From assembly GCF_001293465.1 (NCBI RefSeq), contig NZ_JSYZ01000003.1:155875-219874 (forward strand): a DNA stretch of 64,000 bases, given 5' to 3'. Of this stretch, positions 47,768 through 57,017 are shown piece after piece. A program made the position numbers and the translations under genes. The notes below the pieces were generated by a model. It was not told the DNA's origin, did no database searches, and saw nothing but the letters and a program-made list of their open reading frames with translations. Position 1 is the stretch's first letter. Each line of letters starts with the position of its first letter. The stretch is from Pseudomonas asplenii (GTDB lineage: Bacteria; Pseudomonadota; Gammaproteobacteria; Pseudomonadales; Pseudomonadaceae).

Positions 47768-48460
47768 ATGACCGCTCCCGTCACCCTTCATTACATCTAT
47801 GATCCCCTGTGCGGCTGGTGCTATGGCGCCAAGCCGCTGGTGCAGGCCGCCAGCCAGGTACTGCCGGTGACCCTGCATGGCGGCGGCATGATGGCCGGCA
47901 ACAGTCGTCAGTTCGTCAGCCCCAGCCTGCGTGACTACGTCATGCCCCATGACCGGCGCATTGCCGAGTACACCGGCCAGCCGTTCGGCCAGGCTTATTT
48001 CGAGGGGCTGTTGCGGGACCGCTCGGCGGTATTCGATTCCGCACCGCCGACCAGTGCCGTGCTGGCCGCCGAAGAATTGGCCGGACGTGGGCTTGAGTTG
48101 CTTGGCAGGTTGCAGACGGCGCATTACCTGGAGGGACGACGCATCGCCGACGCCGACGTGCTGCTGGAGCTGGCGACCGAGCTGGGCCTGGAGCCGCAGG
48201 CTTTCCTGGCGGCATTCGAGCGCAACGGCGGCGCGGTGGTGGCCGAGCACTTCAAGAACAGCCGGGCACTGCTGTCGCGCGTTGGCGGGCAGGGTTTTCC
48301 GACCCTGGTGCTGGAGCGTGATGGTCGCTTCAGCCTGGTCGACATCGGCCCCTACCTGGGCCGGCCCGAGGTGTTCGCCCAGTGGTTGCGTGAGTCGACC
48401 GGGCTGCCCGCAGGTGTACCATCAGGCCCGGCCTGCGGGCTGGAGGGTTGCGCCGGTTGA
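47768..48460 (+). CDS. DsbA-family thiol oxidoreductase (FrnE-like)
   Basis: 230 aa. The active site is IYDPLCGWCYGAKPLVQ (CGWC), followed by a helical insert and the cis-Pro loop GGQGFPTLVLERDG. No signal peptide, so it acts in the cytoplasm, unlike DsbA proper. The ATG has CTGGAG ~8 nt upstream; an in-frame ATG seven codons earlier lacks one. Two extra cysteines near the C-terminus (ACGLEGCAG) could form a second disulfide. Confidence 0.88.
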   Translation: MTAPVTLHYIYDPLCGWCYGAKPLVQAASQVLPVTLHGGGMMAGNSRQFVSPSLRDYVMPHDRRIAEYTGQPFGQAYFEGLLRDRSAVFDSAPPTSAVLAAEELAGRGLELLGRLQTAHYLEGRRIADADVLLELATELGLEPQAFLAAFERNGGAVVAEHFKNSRALLSRVGGQGFPTLVLERDGRFSLVDIGPYLGRPEVFAQWLRESTGLPAGVPSGPACGLEGCAG

Positions 48461-48574
48461 GTCGCTCTTGTCGTTATCGCAAGACTGTCGTGGCGTTGGC
48501 TGATATGCCATTTTTCGAGGTTGATCAAAAATTCTTGTCTAATTGCCGAGGATTCACGAAATTGACACTTTAGT

Positions 48575-48601
48575 CGTGTCGCAGATAGGATTCGCGACAC
48601 G
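48575..48601. promoter_or_regulatory. Perfect 8-bp inverted repeat upstream of the porin
   Basis: CGTGTCGC and GCGACACG are separated by 11 bp, ~150 bp before the porin start. It may be an operator or part of the leader RNA. No regulator is identified. Confidence 0.4.
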
Positions 48602-48636
48602 CCTGTGGCTATAAGCCATATACCCAAAATAATAAG

Positions 48637-48675
48637 AGGCCCGCTGCATTCACCTGCATGCGGGCCTTCTTTTTT
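48637..48675 (+). terminator. Intrinsic terminator or leader hairpin before the porin gene
   Basis: AGGCCCGC-TGCA pairs with TGCA-(t)-GCGGGCCT, followed by a T-run. It lies ~175 bp after the DsbA-family gene and ~75 bp before the porin ATG. It probably terminates the upstream transcript, but could be an attenuator if the porin promoter is upstream of it. Confidence 0.7.
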
Positions 48676-48749
48676 CTGTCTGAAAATACCAACACACAGG
48701 TTCAGCTCGGGAGCTGCAGGGCGTTTCATCCAGCAATAAGGAAAACAAC

Positions 48750-50036
48750 ATGTTGAACAAACGGATCGGTCTGCTCGCACTGGGCATCCTCAGCGCCACT
48801 CAGGCCATGGCAAGCGATCAATCGGACGCCAAGGGTTTCGTCGAAGACAGCCACCTGAACGTGTTGCTGCGCAACGCCTACATCAACCGCGACTACAAGG
48901 ATGGCAACAAGGACAAGGCCGAGTGGGGCCAGGCGGCCATCGGCACCTTCAAGTCCGGTTTCACTCAGGGCACCGTGGGTGTCGGCGTTGACGCCTTCGG
49001 CCTGTACGGCGTGCGTCTGGACGGTGGCAAGGGCACCACCGGTGCGCAGGGCATCGACTTCTTCGCCAAGGACAACAACGGCTCGCCTGAGCGTGATATC
49101 GCCAAGGCCGGTGCCGCGGTGAAATTCCGTCTGTCCAACACCGTACTGACCTACGGCGACCAGATGCCGGTCCTGCCGGTGCTGAGCTATGACAACGGCC
49201 GCCTGCTGCCGGAAAGCTACACCGGTACCCTGATCACCTCCAAGGAGATCAAGGGCCTGGAACTGAACGCCGGTCGTTTCACCGCCGAATCGCGCAAGAG
49301 CGATGAAGGCCGTGACAGCGGTGGTCTGAAGAGCATCAACGTGCTGGGCGGCAGCTATCAGTTCACCGACAACTTCAAGGCGGCCCTGTACGCCTCCGAT
49401 GTTGAAGACGTGCTGAAGAAGCAGTACGTGAACCTGAACTACGTGTTCCCGGTTGCCCAGGATCAGTCCCTGACCCTGGACTTCAACGGCTACCGCACCA
49501 AGCTGGACAAGGACTACGCGGCCGACCACGACGCCGATGGCCGCGACAACAAGATCTGGAGCCTGGCGGCCACCTACGCCCTGGGTGCCCACTCGTTCAC
49601 CCTGGCGCACCAGCGCAGCACCGGCGACAGCCTGCTGGGCTACCCGTACGGCGGCTACCAGCGTGGCCAGGGTCGTGTGGGCGATGGTGGCAACTCCATC
49701 TACCTGGCCAACTCCTACTGGTCCGACTTCAACGCCGCGGACGAGCGTTCCTGGCAACTGGGTTACGGCCTGGACTTCGGCGCCTTCGGCGTACCGGGCC
49801 TGAGCTACAACGTGGCCTATGTCCGTGGTGACAACATCACCACGTCCACCAGCACCGGTGGTACCGAGCGCGAGATCTTCAACCAGGTCAAGTACGTGGT
49901 CCAGAGCGGCCCGGCAAAAGACCTCAGCGTGAAGCTGCGCAGCTCGATCCTGCGCGTGTCGCAGAAGTCCAGCGAATACAACGTGAGCGGCAACGAAGTG
50001 CGTGTGTTCGTCGACTACCCGATCAACGTGTTCTGA
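48750..50036 (+). CDS. OprD-family outer-membrane porin (OprE-like)
   Basis: 428 aa. Signal peptide (KRIGLLALGILSATQAMA) and OprD N-terminus (DSHLNVLLRNAYINRDY), 18-strand-barrel-type sequence and C-terminal Phe (VFVDYPINVF). Codon use is strongly biased to preferred codons, which suggests high expression. In P. aeruginosa oprE lies next to aguA; here it is 3.8 kb from aguA, which supports an OprE relation but does not prove substrate. Confidence 0.9.
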   Translation: MLNKRIGLLALGILSATQAMASDQSDAKGFVEDSHLNVLLRNAYINRDYKDGNKDKAEWGQAAIGTFKSGFTQGTVGVGVDAFGLYGVRLDGGKGTTGAQGIDFFAKDNNGSPERDIAKAGAAVKFRLSNTVLTYGDQMPVLPVLSYDNGRLLPESYTGTLITSKEIKGLELNAGRFTAESRKSDEGRDSGGLKSINVLGGSYQFTDNFKAALYASDVEDVLKKQYVNLNYVFPVAQDQSLTLDFNGYRTKLDKDYAADHDADGRDNKIWSLAATYALGAHSFTLAHQRSTGDSLLGYPYGGYQRGQGRVGDGGNSIYLANSYWSDFNAADERSWQLGYGLDFGAFGVPGLSYNVAYVRGDNITTSTSTGGTEREIFNQVKYVVQSGPAKDLSVKLRSSILRVSQKSSEYNVSGNEVRVFVDYPINVF

Positions 50037-50080
50037 TCGACGCGACAACGTTGTAGCGACCTGATCCCAGGTTGAACAGA

Positions 50081-50107
50081 CGCCCCGACCGGTTCGGGGC
50101 GTTTTTG
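50081..50107 (+). terminator. Intrinsic terminator after the porin
   Basis: CGCCCCGA pairs with TCGGGGCG across a 5-nt loop, followed directly by TTTTTG, ~45 bp after the porin stop. Confidence 0.9.
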
Positions 50108-50177
50108 TTTGTGCCGGTTGCGGGTAATCTGTGGGGCTTGTGAGTTGATGCTTTTCCAGGATTGAGAGCCGGGCGCC

Positions 50178-51113
50178 ATGACCGTCAGAACCCTTATCGC
50201 CCGTCGTCGCTGGTTGTCCCTGGGATTGCTGGCGATGTTCCTTGCTGTTGGCCTGCCCTACGGCTGCTCGCGGCTGGCCTACAAGGAGCGCGAGCTGCTG
50301 TTCAATATCCAGCCGGGCACCGCGGGTTGGTTCAATGGCCTGCCCGGTGGTGTGCGGGAAATGCAGATCCCGGTCAGCGACGGGTTGGCCGGCAGCGACT
50401 ACCTGCATGCCTGGTGGTGGCCGTCGAGTCGCGCCGATGCGCCGACCATCCTCTACCTGCACGGTACCCGCTGGAACCTGACGGCGCAGGTCGGGCGGAT
50501 CACCCAACTGCGCGAGCTGGGCTTTTCGGTGCTGGCCATCGATTATCGCGGTTTTGGCGACAGCCCTGGCGGCTTGCCGTCCGAGCGCAGTGTCTACCAG
50601 GACGCCGGCAATGCCTGGAAGCGTCTGGTGCAACTGCAGCCCGATGCCCGCAAACGCTACATCTACGGCCATTCCCTCGGCGGTGCGGTGGCGGTGGACC
50701 TGGCCGAACGCCTGGCCGCTGACAAACAGTCGCCCAAGGCGGCCGGACTGATCATCGAATCGACCTTTACCGACCTCGGCGACGCGGCCCGGGCGGCGAT
50801 CCCGACTTCGTTGCCGGTGCGCTGGATCCTCTCGGAGAAATTCGCCTCCATCGACAAGATCAGCCAGATCGGCATTCCCGTGCTGATCGTTCACGGTACC
50901 GACGACCCCTACGTTCCGTCGCGCTTCAGCAAGACGCTGTATGAAGCAGCCGCACAGCCCAAGCATCTGCTGCTGATCAAGGGCGGCAACCATATCAACA
51001 GCATGACCCTCGGCAGCCGCGAATATGCCAAGGCCTTGCGCCAGGCCTTCGCCGGTTTCCCCGCGCCGATTGCCACTGGCTTTGCCGGCCAAAACGCTGT
51101 CAAAGCCCAATAA
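50178..51113 (+). CDS. Membrane-anchored alpha/beta hydrolase
   Basis: 311 aa. N-terminal signal-anchor (LSLGLLAMFLAVGLPYGC). Nucleophile elbow YIYGHSLGGAVAV, acid in IVHGTDDPYVP, His in IKGGNHINS. Similar to the YfhR/ABHD13-type peptidase/esterase group. It lies before the multicopper oxidase with a ~140 bp gap. Substrate unknown. Confidence 0.87.
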   Translation: MTVRTLIARRRWLSLGLLAMFLAVGLPYGCSRLAYKERELLFNIQPGTAGWFNGLPGGVREMQIPVSDGLAGSDYLHAWWWPSSRADAPTILYLHGTRWNLTAQVGRITQLRELGFSVLAIDYRGFGDSPGGLPSERSVYQDAGNAWKRLVQLQPDARKRYIYGHSLGGAVAVDLAERLAADKQSPKAAGLIIESTFTDLGDAARAAIPTSLPVRWILSEKFASIDKISQIGIPVLIVHGTDDPYVPSRFSKTLYEAAAQPKHLLLIKGGNHINSMTLGSREYAKALRQAFAGFPAPIATGFAGQNAVKAQ

Positions 51114-51254
51114 ACATTGCACTGCGCCGATAACGCGCTAGCTTTATGCCAGCACGGATTGCTGCCATCGAAAACGGACTTCGCACGTCTGCGTTTCATC
51201 ATCACTCCTGTGCCGACCCCTGACCTTCCCGGTTGCTTTGCAGGAGCAGTACCC

Positions 51255-53336
51255 ATGACAGGATTGCGTAACGACAAGGCGCGCTGCGCGCTGGGCCTGA
51301 TGGCCCTGGCGGTGGCGGGTCAGGCTCTGGCGACGGAGCCTTCCCGGCTGTTCAACAACCCGCCGGCGCTGCAGCAGGAAGCGCCCAAGCCCAAGAGAGG
51401 CACCTTGCTGCTCAAGAGCAGCCAATCCCTCGAAACGAGCACCGCCCAGGGGCACGCCGGCCACGAGCGGCGCCTGGACCTGACGATCCAGTACACCGAC
51501 AACCACATCTTCAACCCGGCGACCGGCGAGAATGTCCCGGTGTCGCTGCGCAGCTATACCGGTCCGGATGTCGATCCGGCGGCGCCGTTCATCGCGCCGA
51601 CCATCGACGTCACGCCGGGCGACACGGTGCGCATCAGCCTCGACAACCAGTTGAAGCCGGACCCGAGCTGCACCCAGCCGCCGGAGAACCCCGACAAGCC
51701 ACACTGCTTCAACGGCACCAACCTGCATTCCCATGGCCTGTGGGTAAGCCCGGCTGGCAACAGCGACAACGTGCTGCTGTCGATCAATCCCGGGGTCAAG
51801 TTCCAGTACGAGTACAACATCCCTGCCGACCACCCGGCGGGCACCTTCTGGTACCACCCGCATCGCCACGGTTCCACCGCCCTCCAGGTCGCCAGCGGCA
51901 TGGCCGGCGCGTTGATCATTCACGGCGACCGTCTGCCGGGCAAGGACGTCAACGGCGATATCGACACCTTGCTCAAGGATGCCCAGGGCCAGGCGTTTCC
52001 CGAGCGGCTGCTGGTGTTCCAGCAGATTCCGTATGCGTGCAAGGGGCCCGATGGCAACTTCCGCTACCAGCCGAAGAAGGACAAGGACGGCAATATCGTC
52101 AAGGACAAGGATGGCAAGGCCGTGATGGTCATCGACTGGACCTGCAACAAGGGCGAAGTCGGCGTCGTCGAGTCATTCGACCAGATGGAGTTCGGCACCT
52201 GGGGGCCATCCGGTCGCTACACCAGCGTCAACGGTCTGGTGCAGCCGATCTTCGACGGTGCCAAGCCGGGGCAGGTCGAGCGTTGGCGGCTGGTCCATGG
52301 GGGGATTCGCGACACCATCAAGCTGCAGTTCCGGCGCATGGAAGACAGCGCCAAGGCCACCAGCGACCTGGGGGTCGGTGCCGAGAAGGCCGAACAGTTC
52401 ATCAGCCAGCAATGCACGGGCAAGCCGGTCGAGTACCACGTCATCGCCTCCGATGGCCTGACCATGAAGCAGGCCCAGGCGCGCAACCTGGTGACCCTGC
52501 AGCCGGGCTATCGCAACGATTTGCTGCTGACCTTTCCCGAGTCGGGACGCTACTGCGTGATCGATGAGGCGGCGAGCAAGGCGAGCAACGTCGACCAGGC
52601 TGCCAGTGGTCGGCAGGTGCTGGGTTTCGTCGACGTCGGCCCCGGCGAGAAGGTCCCGGACACCACGGCGCACCTGACCAGGGTACTGGTCGCGGCCGCC
52701 GAACGGCAGATGCCGGCCGAGGTGCGTGACACGGTGGTCGCCGACCTGAAGAAGGACCTGCGCCTGGACAAGTTCATCCCGCATGCGGACATCGCCGACA
52801 GCGAACTCAAGGGCGAAGGCCAGACATTGGTGTTCCTGATCGATACCTCCGATCCTGACAACACCAGGTTTGCCGTGGGTAATACCCTGGCGGATGCCGA
52901 GCCGTTCAAGCCGGGTGTGGTCAACCGTCATCTGCAACTGGGCACGGCGGAGCAGTGGAAGCTGCAATCGGCTTTCGCCAGTCATCCGTTCCATATCCAC
53001 GTGAACCCGTTCCAGATCGACAGGATCATCGGCCCGGATGGCACCGACCTGAGCCTGCCGGGGGCTGTGGATAAAACCGACACGGACAACGAATACGCGG
53101 GCTTGAAAGGTGTGTGGAAAGACACGCTGTTCGTGAAAAGCCGCTCTGAACCCAAGACATTTCCGAAGGGAGAAGGGGTCTATACGTTGTACGTGCGCAC
53201 CCGCTACGAGCGCTACATCGGCGAATTCGTGCTGCATTGCCACATCCTCGACCATGAGGACCAGGGCATGATGCAGAGCGTGAAGATCGAACTGCCGGAT
53301 GGTAACGGTGGAGTGGTGCAGGGCGCGCACCATTGA
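51255..53336 (+). CDS. Multicopper oxidase
   Basis: 693 aa. Signal peptide (LGLMALAVAGQALATEPS). Copper-ligand motifs: HSHGLW, HPHRHG, HPFHIHVNPFQI and HCHILDHEDQGMM, i.e. all four sites of a type 1/2/3 copper oxidase. The ATG with CAGGAG 8 nt upstream is used rather than the in-frame start 46 codons earlier. Two large inserts (DGNFRYQPKKDKDG region and the Lys/Glu-rich segment near 380) are longer than in CopA/CumA types. Likely a periplasmic metal or phenol oxidase; substrate unknown. Confidence 0.9.
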   Translation: MTGLRNDKARCALGLMALAVAGQALATEPSRLFNNPPALQQEAPKPKRGTLLLKSSQSLETSTAQGHAGHERRLDLTIQYTDNHIFNPATGENVPVSLRSYTGPDVDPAAPFIAPTIDVTPGDTVRISLDNQLKPDPSCTQPPENPDKPHCFNGTNLHSHGLWVSPAGNSDNVLLSINPGVKFQYEYNIPADHPAGTFWYHPHRHGSTALQVASGMAGALIIHGDRLPGKDVNGDIDTLLKDAQGQAFPERLLVFQQIPYACKGPDGNFRYQPKKDKDGNIVKDKDGKAVMVIDWTCNKGEVGVVESFDQMEFGTWGPSGRYTSVNGLVQPIFDGAKPGQVERWRLVHGGIRDTIKLQFRRMEDSAKATSDLGVGAEKAEQFISQQCTGKPVEYHVIASDGLTMKQAQARNLVTLQPGYRNDLLLTFPESGRYCVIDEAASKASNVDQAASGRQVLGFVDVGPGEKVPDTTAHLTRVLVAAAERQMPAEVRDTVVADLKKDLRLDKFIPHADIADSELKGEGQTLVFLIDTSDPDNTRFAVGNTLADAEPFKPGVVNRHLQLGTAEQWKLQSAFASHPFHIHVNPFQIDRIIGPDGTDLSLPGAVDKTDTDNEYAGLKGVWKDTLFVKSRSEPKTFPKGEGVYTLYVRTRYERYIGEFVLHCHILDHEDQGMMQSVKIELPDGNGGVVQGAHH

Positions 53337-53373
53337 GGGGTTCTTCAACTGCTTGCTGAGGTGGGTTATCGAG

Positions 53374-53400
53374 AGGCGCCTGTATCAGGGCGCCTTTTTA
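53374..53400 (+). terminator. Intrinsic terminator after the multicopper oxidase
   Basis: AGGCGCC pairs with GGCGCCT across an 8-nt loop, then TTTTTA. Confidence 0.85.
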
Positions 53401-53570
53401 TTGTTCCTATCTGTGTAAATTGTAGCCGGAGATTATTATTTTTTACTAGAGTCAGACCTGTCTTGCTTATTCGCCATATGTTCAGCTTACAACGTCTCGC
53501 AAATTCATGAGCGATTTGTCGAGTGGGTAAGAAAAATACAATAGTCTCTCTGAAATATGGAGATATAAAA

Positions 53571-54355
53571 ATGCCGGAGCCTGCCGAGCCCTCCCAGCAG
53601 TTTTTCCTTTTTGAGAATGAAAGTGACGCCGATTCTAAAGCTGAAGCTGTTAAGCCTTCGGCACCAACGGGCAGGTTCAGTAATTTTGTCGTTACTGCGA
53701 GAAGGTCATACCCGCCTTGCAGAAGTTTAAATTCAACCACATGGGGCATGACTTGGTCGGCCTTCATGAGCTGGAGATCAGAAAGGAAAAAGGGGCATTT
53801 TCCGGTATGTTCTCATCTCGGCAGCATAAGGACGACTTTCTTAACGAACTGACCGGTATTATTGAAGAAAGTAATTTCATCCTGGTCAGTTGTGTTATTA
53901 ACAAAGCCAGCCTTCGAGAAAAGCAAGGGCTGTCTCAGAATCCTTACCATATCGCCCTGGGGTTCTGCCTGGAGACACTCTATGAGTTCCTGCAGGAGAA
54001 AAATCAGGACGGCGCGCTGACGCACGTCATTTTCGAGCGGCGGGGAAAGAAAGAAGATAATGAGTTGGAGCTGGAGTTTCGACGGATGTGTGATGGCGCT
54101 AATCGTCTAGGTATACAGCTTCCGTTCGACATTATTTTTGCAACCAAGCAGGTTAATTCCACAGGGCTTCAGCTGGCTGACCTTGTCGCCAGGCCTGTGG
54201 GAATGAGCGTGTTACGGGCCGGCCAGGAAAATCGTGCTTTTGACGTACTGAAACGAAAATTTTACTGCAGCGGTGGGCGTGAAGGCGTCGGAGAGGGGTT
54301 CGAGAACTGGGGACTGAAAATTTTCCCGTCTCCAGAAAGCGAAAAGCCCCGGTGA
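53571..54355 (+). pseudogene. DUF3800 family gene with an internal deletion/frameshift
   Basis: The 5' part starts at ATG 53571 (GGAGA upstream) and reads MPEPAEPSQQFFLFENESDA up to GRFSNFVV. Around base 53690-53700 the reading frame shifts; the +2-shifted frame continues as EKVIPALQKFKFNHMGHDLV to the end (SPESEKPR). The usual DUF3800 strand that begins F-x-Asp-Glu-Ser-Gly (after FSNFVV) up to the conserved ALQKFKF helix is missing. Loss of that putative catalytic segment and the frame change point to a deletion rather than programmed shift. Family members occur near defence and mobile elements. Lower GC than the flanks. Confidence 0.75.
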
Positions 54356-54549
54356 AACTCACCGAGGCCATGACGCCGACCGGGATCCCCCAGTCCATTT
54401 GCGGCGAAGTATAGGTAGGGGGCTCGGCATCGTCAATGATGTTGGCGCGAAGCAGCGGGCCGTTCTATATACATTTGTTTCTCAGAGCGTGGCACCTTGC
54501 CCGGCAGGTTCCGTCTGCAGATCAATTAACCTGGCGACAGGCTCGACCG

Positions 54550-56058
54550 TCAGTGCAAGCCGTACGAGTAAATCCCCGGGTCGCGACTGTTGTACCAGTT
54601 CCCCTTGGCCCAGAACACCCGGTCCTGTGCTTGCTGGAAGCCGAGGATGCCCAGGTAGCCGTCGATCGCCAGGCGCTGCCAGGAGCGTCCCCAGTCCGTC
54701 GAGTAGAACACCCCGTCTGCGGAGATCGTGGCTTTGGACCACCAGTACATCCAGCGTGGCGGATGGTGGTTGCTGGAGGTGTTGATCAGCAGGCTGTTCT
54801 GCCCCATCCAGAAATGCCCCTCGCGCAGTTGGGTATGGGACCCCATTGGACCGAACACGCTGGGCAGTTCGCCAACGATACTCCAGCCCAGCTTGGCGAT
54901 GTCCAGTTCGCCGATCCTGTTCTGACCCCGATCACCCTGATCGATCAGACCCATGACGCGACCATTGCCGTTATCCACCAGGGCGTCGATGAACAGCCCG
55001 TCTTCACGCTGCACGGACTCCACCTGCCACTGGCTGGCGTCCCGCTTGAGCTGGGCGCGGGTCGTCACGCTGACCGACAGGTTGCGGTCTCCTTCAGCCG
55101 GATTGCGTCCCCAGAAACGTTGCGATACCCAGATGATCGCGTGCTGGGCATCCAGTTGCGTGACATGGGTCTGGAGGTCTCCGGTGTCGCTGGAGTCCTT
55201 GAACCACTCGGTGACTTCCGGTCGCTTGCCCTCGGCATATGCCTGCGTCACCAGCAGCGACTGGGAGGCAAAGATCTCGGTGTTGGTCGCACCGCCGTCG
55301 GCCGAGTAGAACACTCCGGTAGAGATGCCGTCGGGGATGTCGCCATAACCCATCGATTCCTGACTTGGCGAGCTCCAGGCCCAGATCTCGTTCTGGCCGT
55401 GGAAGTACGGCTTGAGGTTCCAGGCTATGTGATCGGCTTCGGAGAAAAAGCCCTTGGGCAGCCAGCTCCAGTGCTTGCCCTGGTCGTCAGTGCGAAACAC
55501 CGCGCTTTGGGTTCCGGCAAACAGCACCTGCGGCTTGCCATCGTCGGGGGGCGTATCGGTTTCGGGGCGATCTAGGCCGCTCAGCAGGAAGACCCGGCTG
55601 CCATCCGGACTGGCCACCAGACAGGCGGGGTCGGTGATATGGGCCACCAGCTCGAACCGGCCCTGGTCGTTCAGGCGCGAGATGAAAGTGGTCTCCTTCT
55701 GGCGTGGCGAGAGGAAGCTGGAGAAGGTGCCGGATTCTTCCGCGTCCTTATCCTCGGTCTGCGCCGGTTTGCCGTAAAGCACGGCGTCCAGGTCCACCAC
55801 GTTGGCGGCAGGTTGCAGGTCCTTGGCGTCGGCCTCGACGCGGCCGACCAGCCAGGTACCTTGCGGGGTCGCGACGACACCGGTGCAGAACTGGGTCATC
55901 GCCCGTTGGCGAACGTCCTGCACCGCGCCCAGTGTCTGTTGGTCCGGGCTGCCACCGCCCCATTCGAGCTTGGCGCTGAGAATGATCCACATGTACCACA
56001 GTGCGGCAGCGAGGATCAGTATGACGGGCAGTTTGATGAGCAGCTTCAGGCGAGACAT
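54550..56058 (-). CDS. Membrane-anchored protein with three Asp-box (BNR) repeats, function unknown
   Basis: 502 aa. One N-terminal helix (LPVILILAAALWYMWIILSA) then an extracytoplasmic beta-propeller-like region. Asp-boxes of the type S/T-x-D-x-G-x-T/S-W occur at ~190 (FRTDDQGKHWSW), ~251 (FYSADGGATNTE) and ~453 (YSTDWGRSWQRL). Such repeats are found in sialidases and sortilin-like propellers but do not by themselves indicate sialidase activity; I see no catalytic triad. No homologue recognised. Confidence 0.75.
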   Translation of the reverse strand: MSRLKLLIKLPVILILAAALWYMWIILSAKLEWGGGSPDQQTLGAVQDVRQRAMTQFCTGVVATPQGTWLVGRVEADAKDLQPAANVVDLDAVLYGKPAQTEDKDAEESGTFSSFLSPRQKETTFISRLNDQGRFELVAHITDPACLVASPDGSRVFLLSGLDRPETDTPPDDGKPQVLFAGTQSAVFRTDDQGKHWSWLPKGFFSEADHIAWNLKPYFHGQNEIWAWSSPSQESMGYGDIPDGISTGVFYSADGGATNTEIFASQSLLVTQAYAEGKRPEVTEWFKDSSDTGDLQTHVTQLDAQHAIIWVSQRFWGRNPAEGDRNLSVSVTTRAQLKRDASQWQVESVQREDGLFIDALVDNGNGRVMGLIDQGDRGQNRIGELDIAKLGWSIVGELPSVFGPMGSHTQLREGHFWMGQNSLLINTSSNHHPPRWMYWWSKATISADGVFYSTDWGRSWQRLAIDGYLGILGFQQAQDRVFWAKGNWYNSRDPGIYSYGLH

Positions 56059-56417
56059 GGAAGGTCCGTATCCAGGGGAAAGGCTGGGTAGCTTTTCTCA
56101 TTTTCGGGGGCGGGAGTAAATTGCTGGTGCGGGGGGCAAGTCAGATATGTGAAGTGGGTCAGGTGGGAAAGGTATTCACGGCAGCGGTGAAGAGTGCCGT
56201 GTTTGATGGGCTGTTTTTGAGCGTCACTGTTGCGTCTCGCTCCCGCAGGCGTGTTCATCCTACGGGAGATTCCTGGTTTTCCAGGTTCAAGCGCACGAAA
56301 ATCTATGTGAGAAGATCGACTTTGACTGGCTGGCTGACCTTGCCACATTAAAACGATAGCTAGCCGCTCTGGGGGTGACTGGCGTCACTTGGGAATTGGT
56401 CTAGCCAGAAAGACAAA
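56059..56417. other. Intergenic region, nothing recognised
   Basis: About 360 bp upstream of the Asp-box gene. It must contain that gene's minus-strand promoter, but no repeat, hairpin or conserved ORF stands out to me. Confidence 0.4.
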
Positions 56418-56435
56418 GGGCGCCTTTCGGCGCCC
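56418..56435 (-). terminator. Hairpin with GAAA tetraloop, minus-strand terminator
   Basis: Read on the minus strand, GGGCGCC-GAAA-GGCGCCC is followed by a T-rich stretch (TTTGTCTTTC). It lies ~150 bp after the stop of the minus-strand fragment at 56584 and probably belonged to that transcript. Confidence 0.75.
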
Positions 56436-56583
56436 TAATCACAAACAGGATGGCTTGTCATCGCTCTCTTCCTGTTTGGCTCTGCGATTGCTGGGTTTCC
56501 CAGGATCCTCAGAGTCTCACAAGCCCCTTTCGGGTACACGAAAAATGTCTCAAAAATGAGCGACGCAGGCCAATTGATAATGC

Positions 56584-56877
56584 CTATGGGGACAGCGGCG
56601 AAAAATTGAGGCCCGCGAGAACGGCGGTTTTGACGGCGATGAAATGCTCAGCACTCATCGTCAGAACCTCATACTGCCGCTTGCCATCGCGGCCTTTTGT
56701 CTTGATGCGGTCCAGCCTGTCCAAGCTCACGGTATAGAGCATGTCGCATTTCCCCCAGCTTTTCTTTGCCTCACCTGTTAGGTAGCACGGCAGTTCAACA
56801 TGGTAAACGCACAACTTTTCCGGTTCCGTGGAAATGGGGTAGAACCCGAGGTGGGTGTGGACGATTTGTGGACACTT
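56584..56877 (-). pseudogene. Orphan reading frame without a good start, possible truncated gene
   Basis: An open frame of 97 codons (IVHTHLGFYPISTEPEKLCV ... SAEHFIAVKTAVLAGLNFSP) ends at 56584 and is followed by a terminator. It has no ATG or GTG near its 5' end; only a TTG at 56814 with a poor ribosome-binding site. The amino-acid pattern looks protein-like, so this may be a gene cut at its 5' end at the edge of the island. No family recognised. Confidence 0.4.
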
Positions 56878-56918
56878 TCAGCTTTTTGAAAGCGCCAAAA
56901 TAAAGCCCCAGAAACGGC

Positions 56919-56941
56919 AAAGCCCCGCATTGCGGGGCTTT
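56919..56941. terminator. Strong bidirectional hairpin
   Basis: AAAGCCCCGCA and TGCGGGGCTTT form a perfect 11-bp stem with a 1-nt loop gap. It lies 5 nt beyond the tRNA-3'-end-like sequence on the minus strand, the usual place for a tRNA terminator. Confidence 0.8.
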
Positions 56942-56946
56942 GAACA

Positions 56947-56967
56947 TGGTGGCACCAAGAGTCGAAA
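56947..56967 (-). other. Candidate attachment-site core resembling a tRNA 3' end
   Basis: On the minus strand this reads TTTCGACTCTTGGTGCCACC then A: a T-loop-like TTCGACT, acceptor-like GGTGCC and a terminal CCA. The upstream (5') side is AT-rich and gives no cloverleaf, so only a 3' fragment is present. A hairpin terminator follows. This is what an integrative element leaves at the end opposite its integrase. The intact tRNA would be expected just right of this window. Inference only. Confidence 0.4.
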
Positions 56968-57017
56968 GGTAGCATAACTATCTATATTTATTAGTAATTT
57001 ATAATTAGTGTATGTGG

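Noticed and set aside
53571..54355. Programmed frameshift in the DUF3800 gene
   Set aside because: There is no slippery heptamer at the junction and a conserved segment is missing, so a deletion explains it better.
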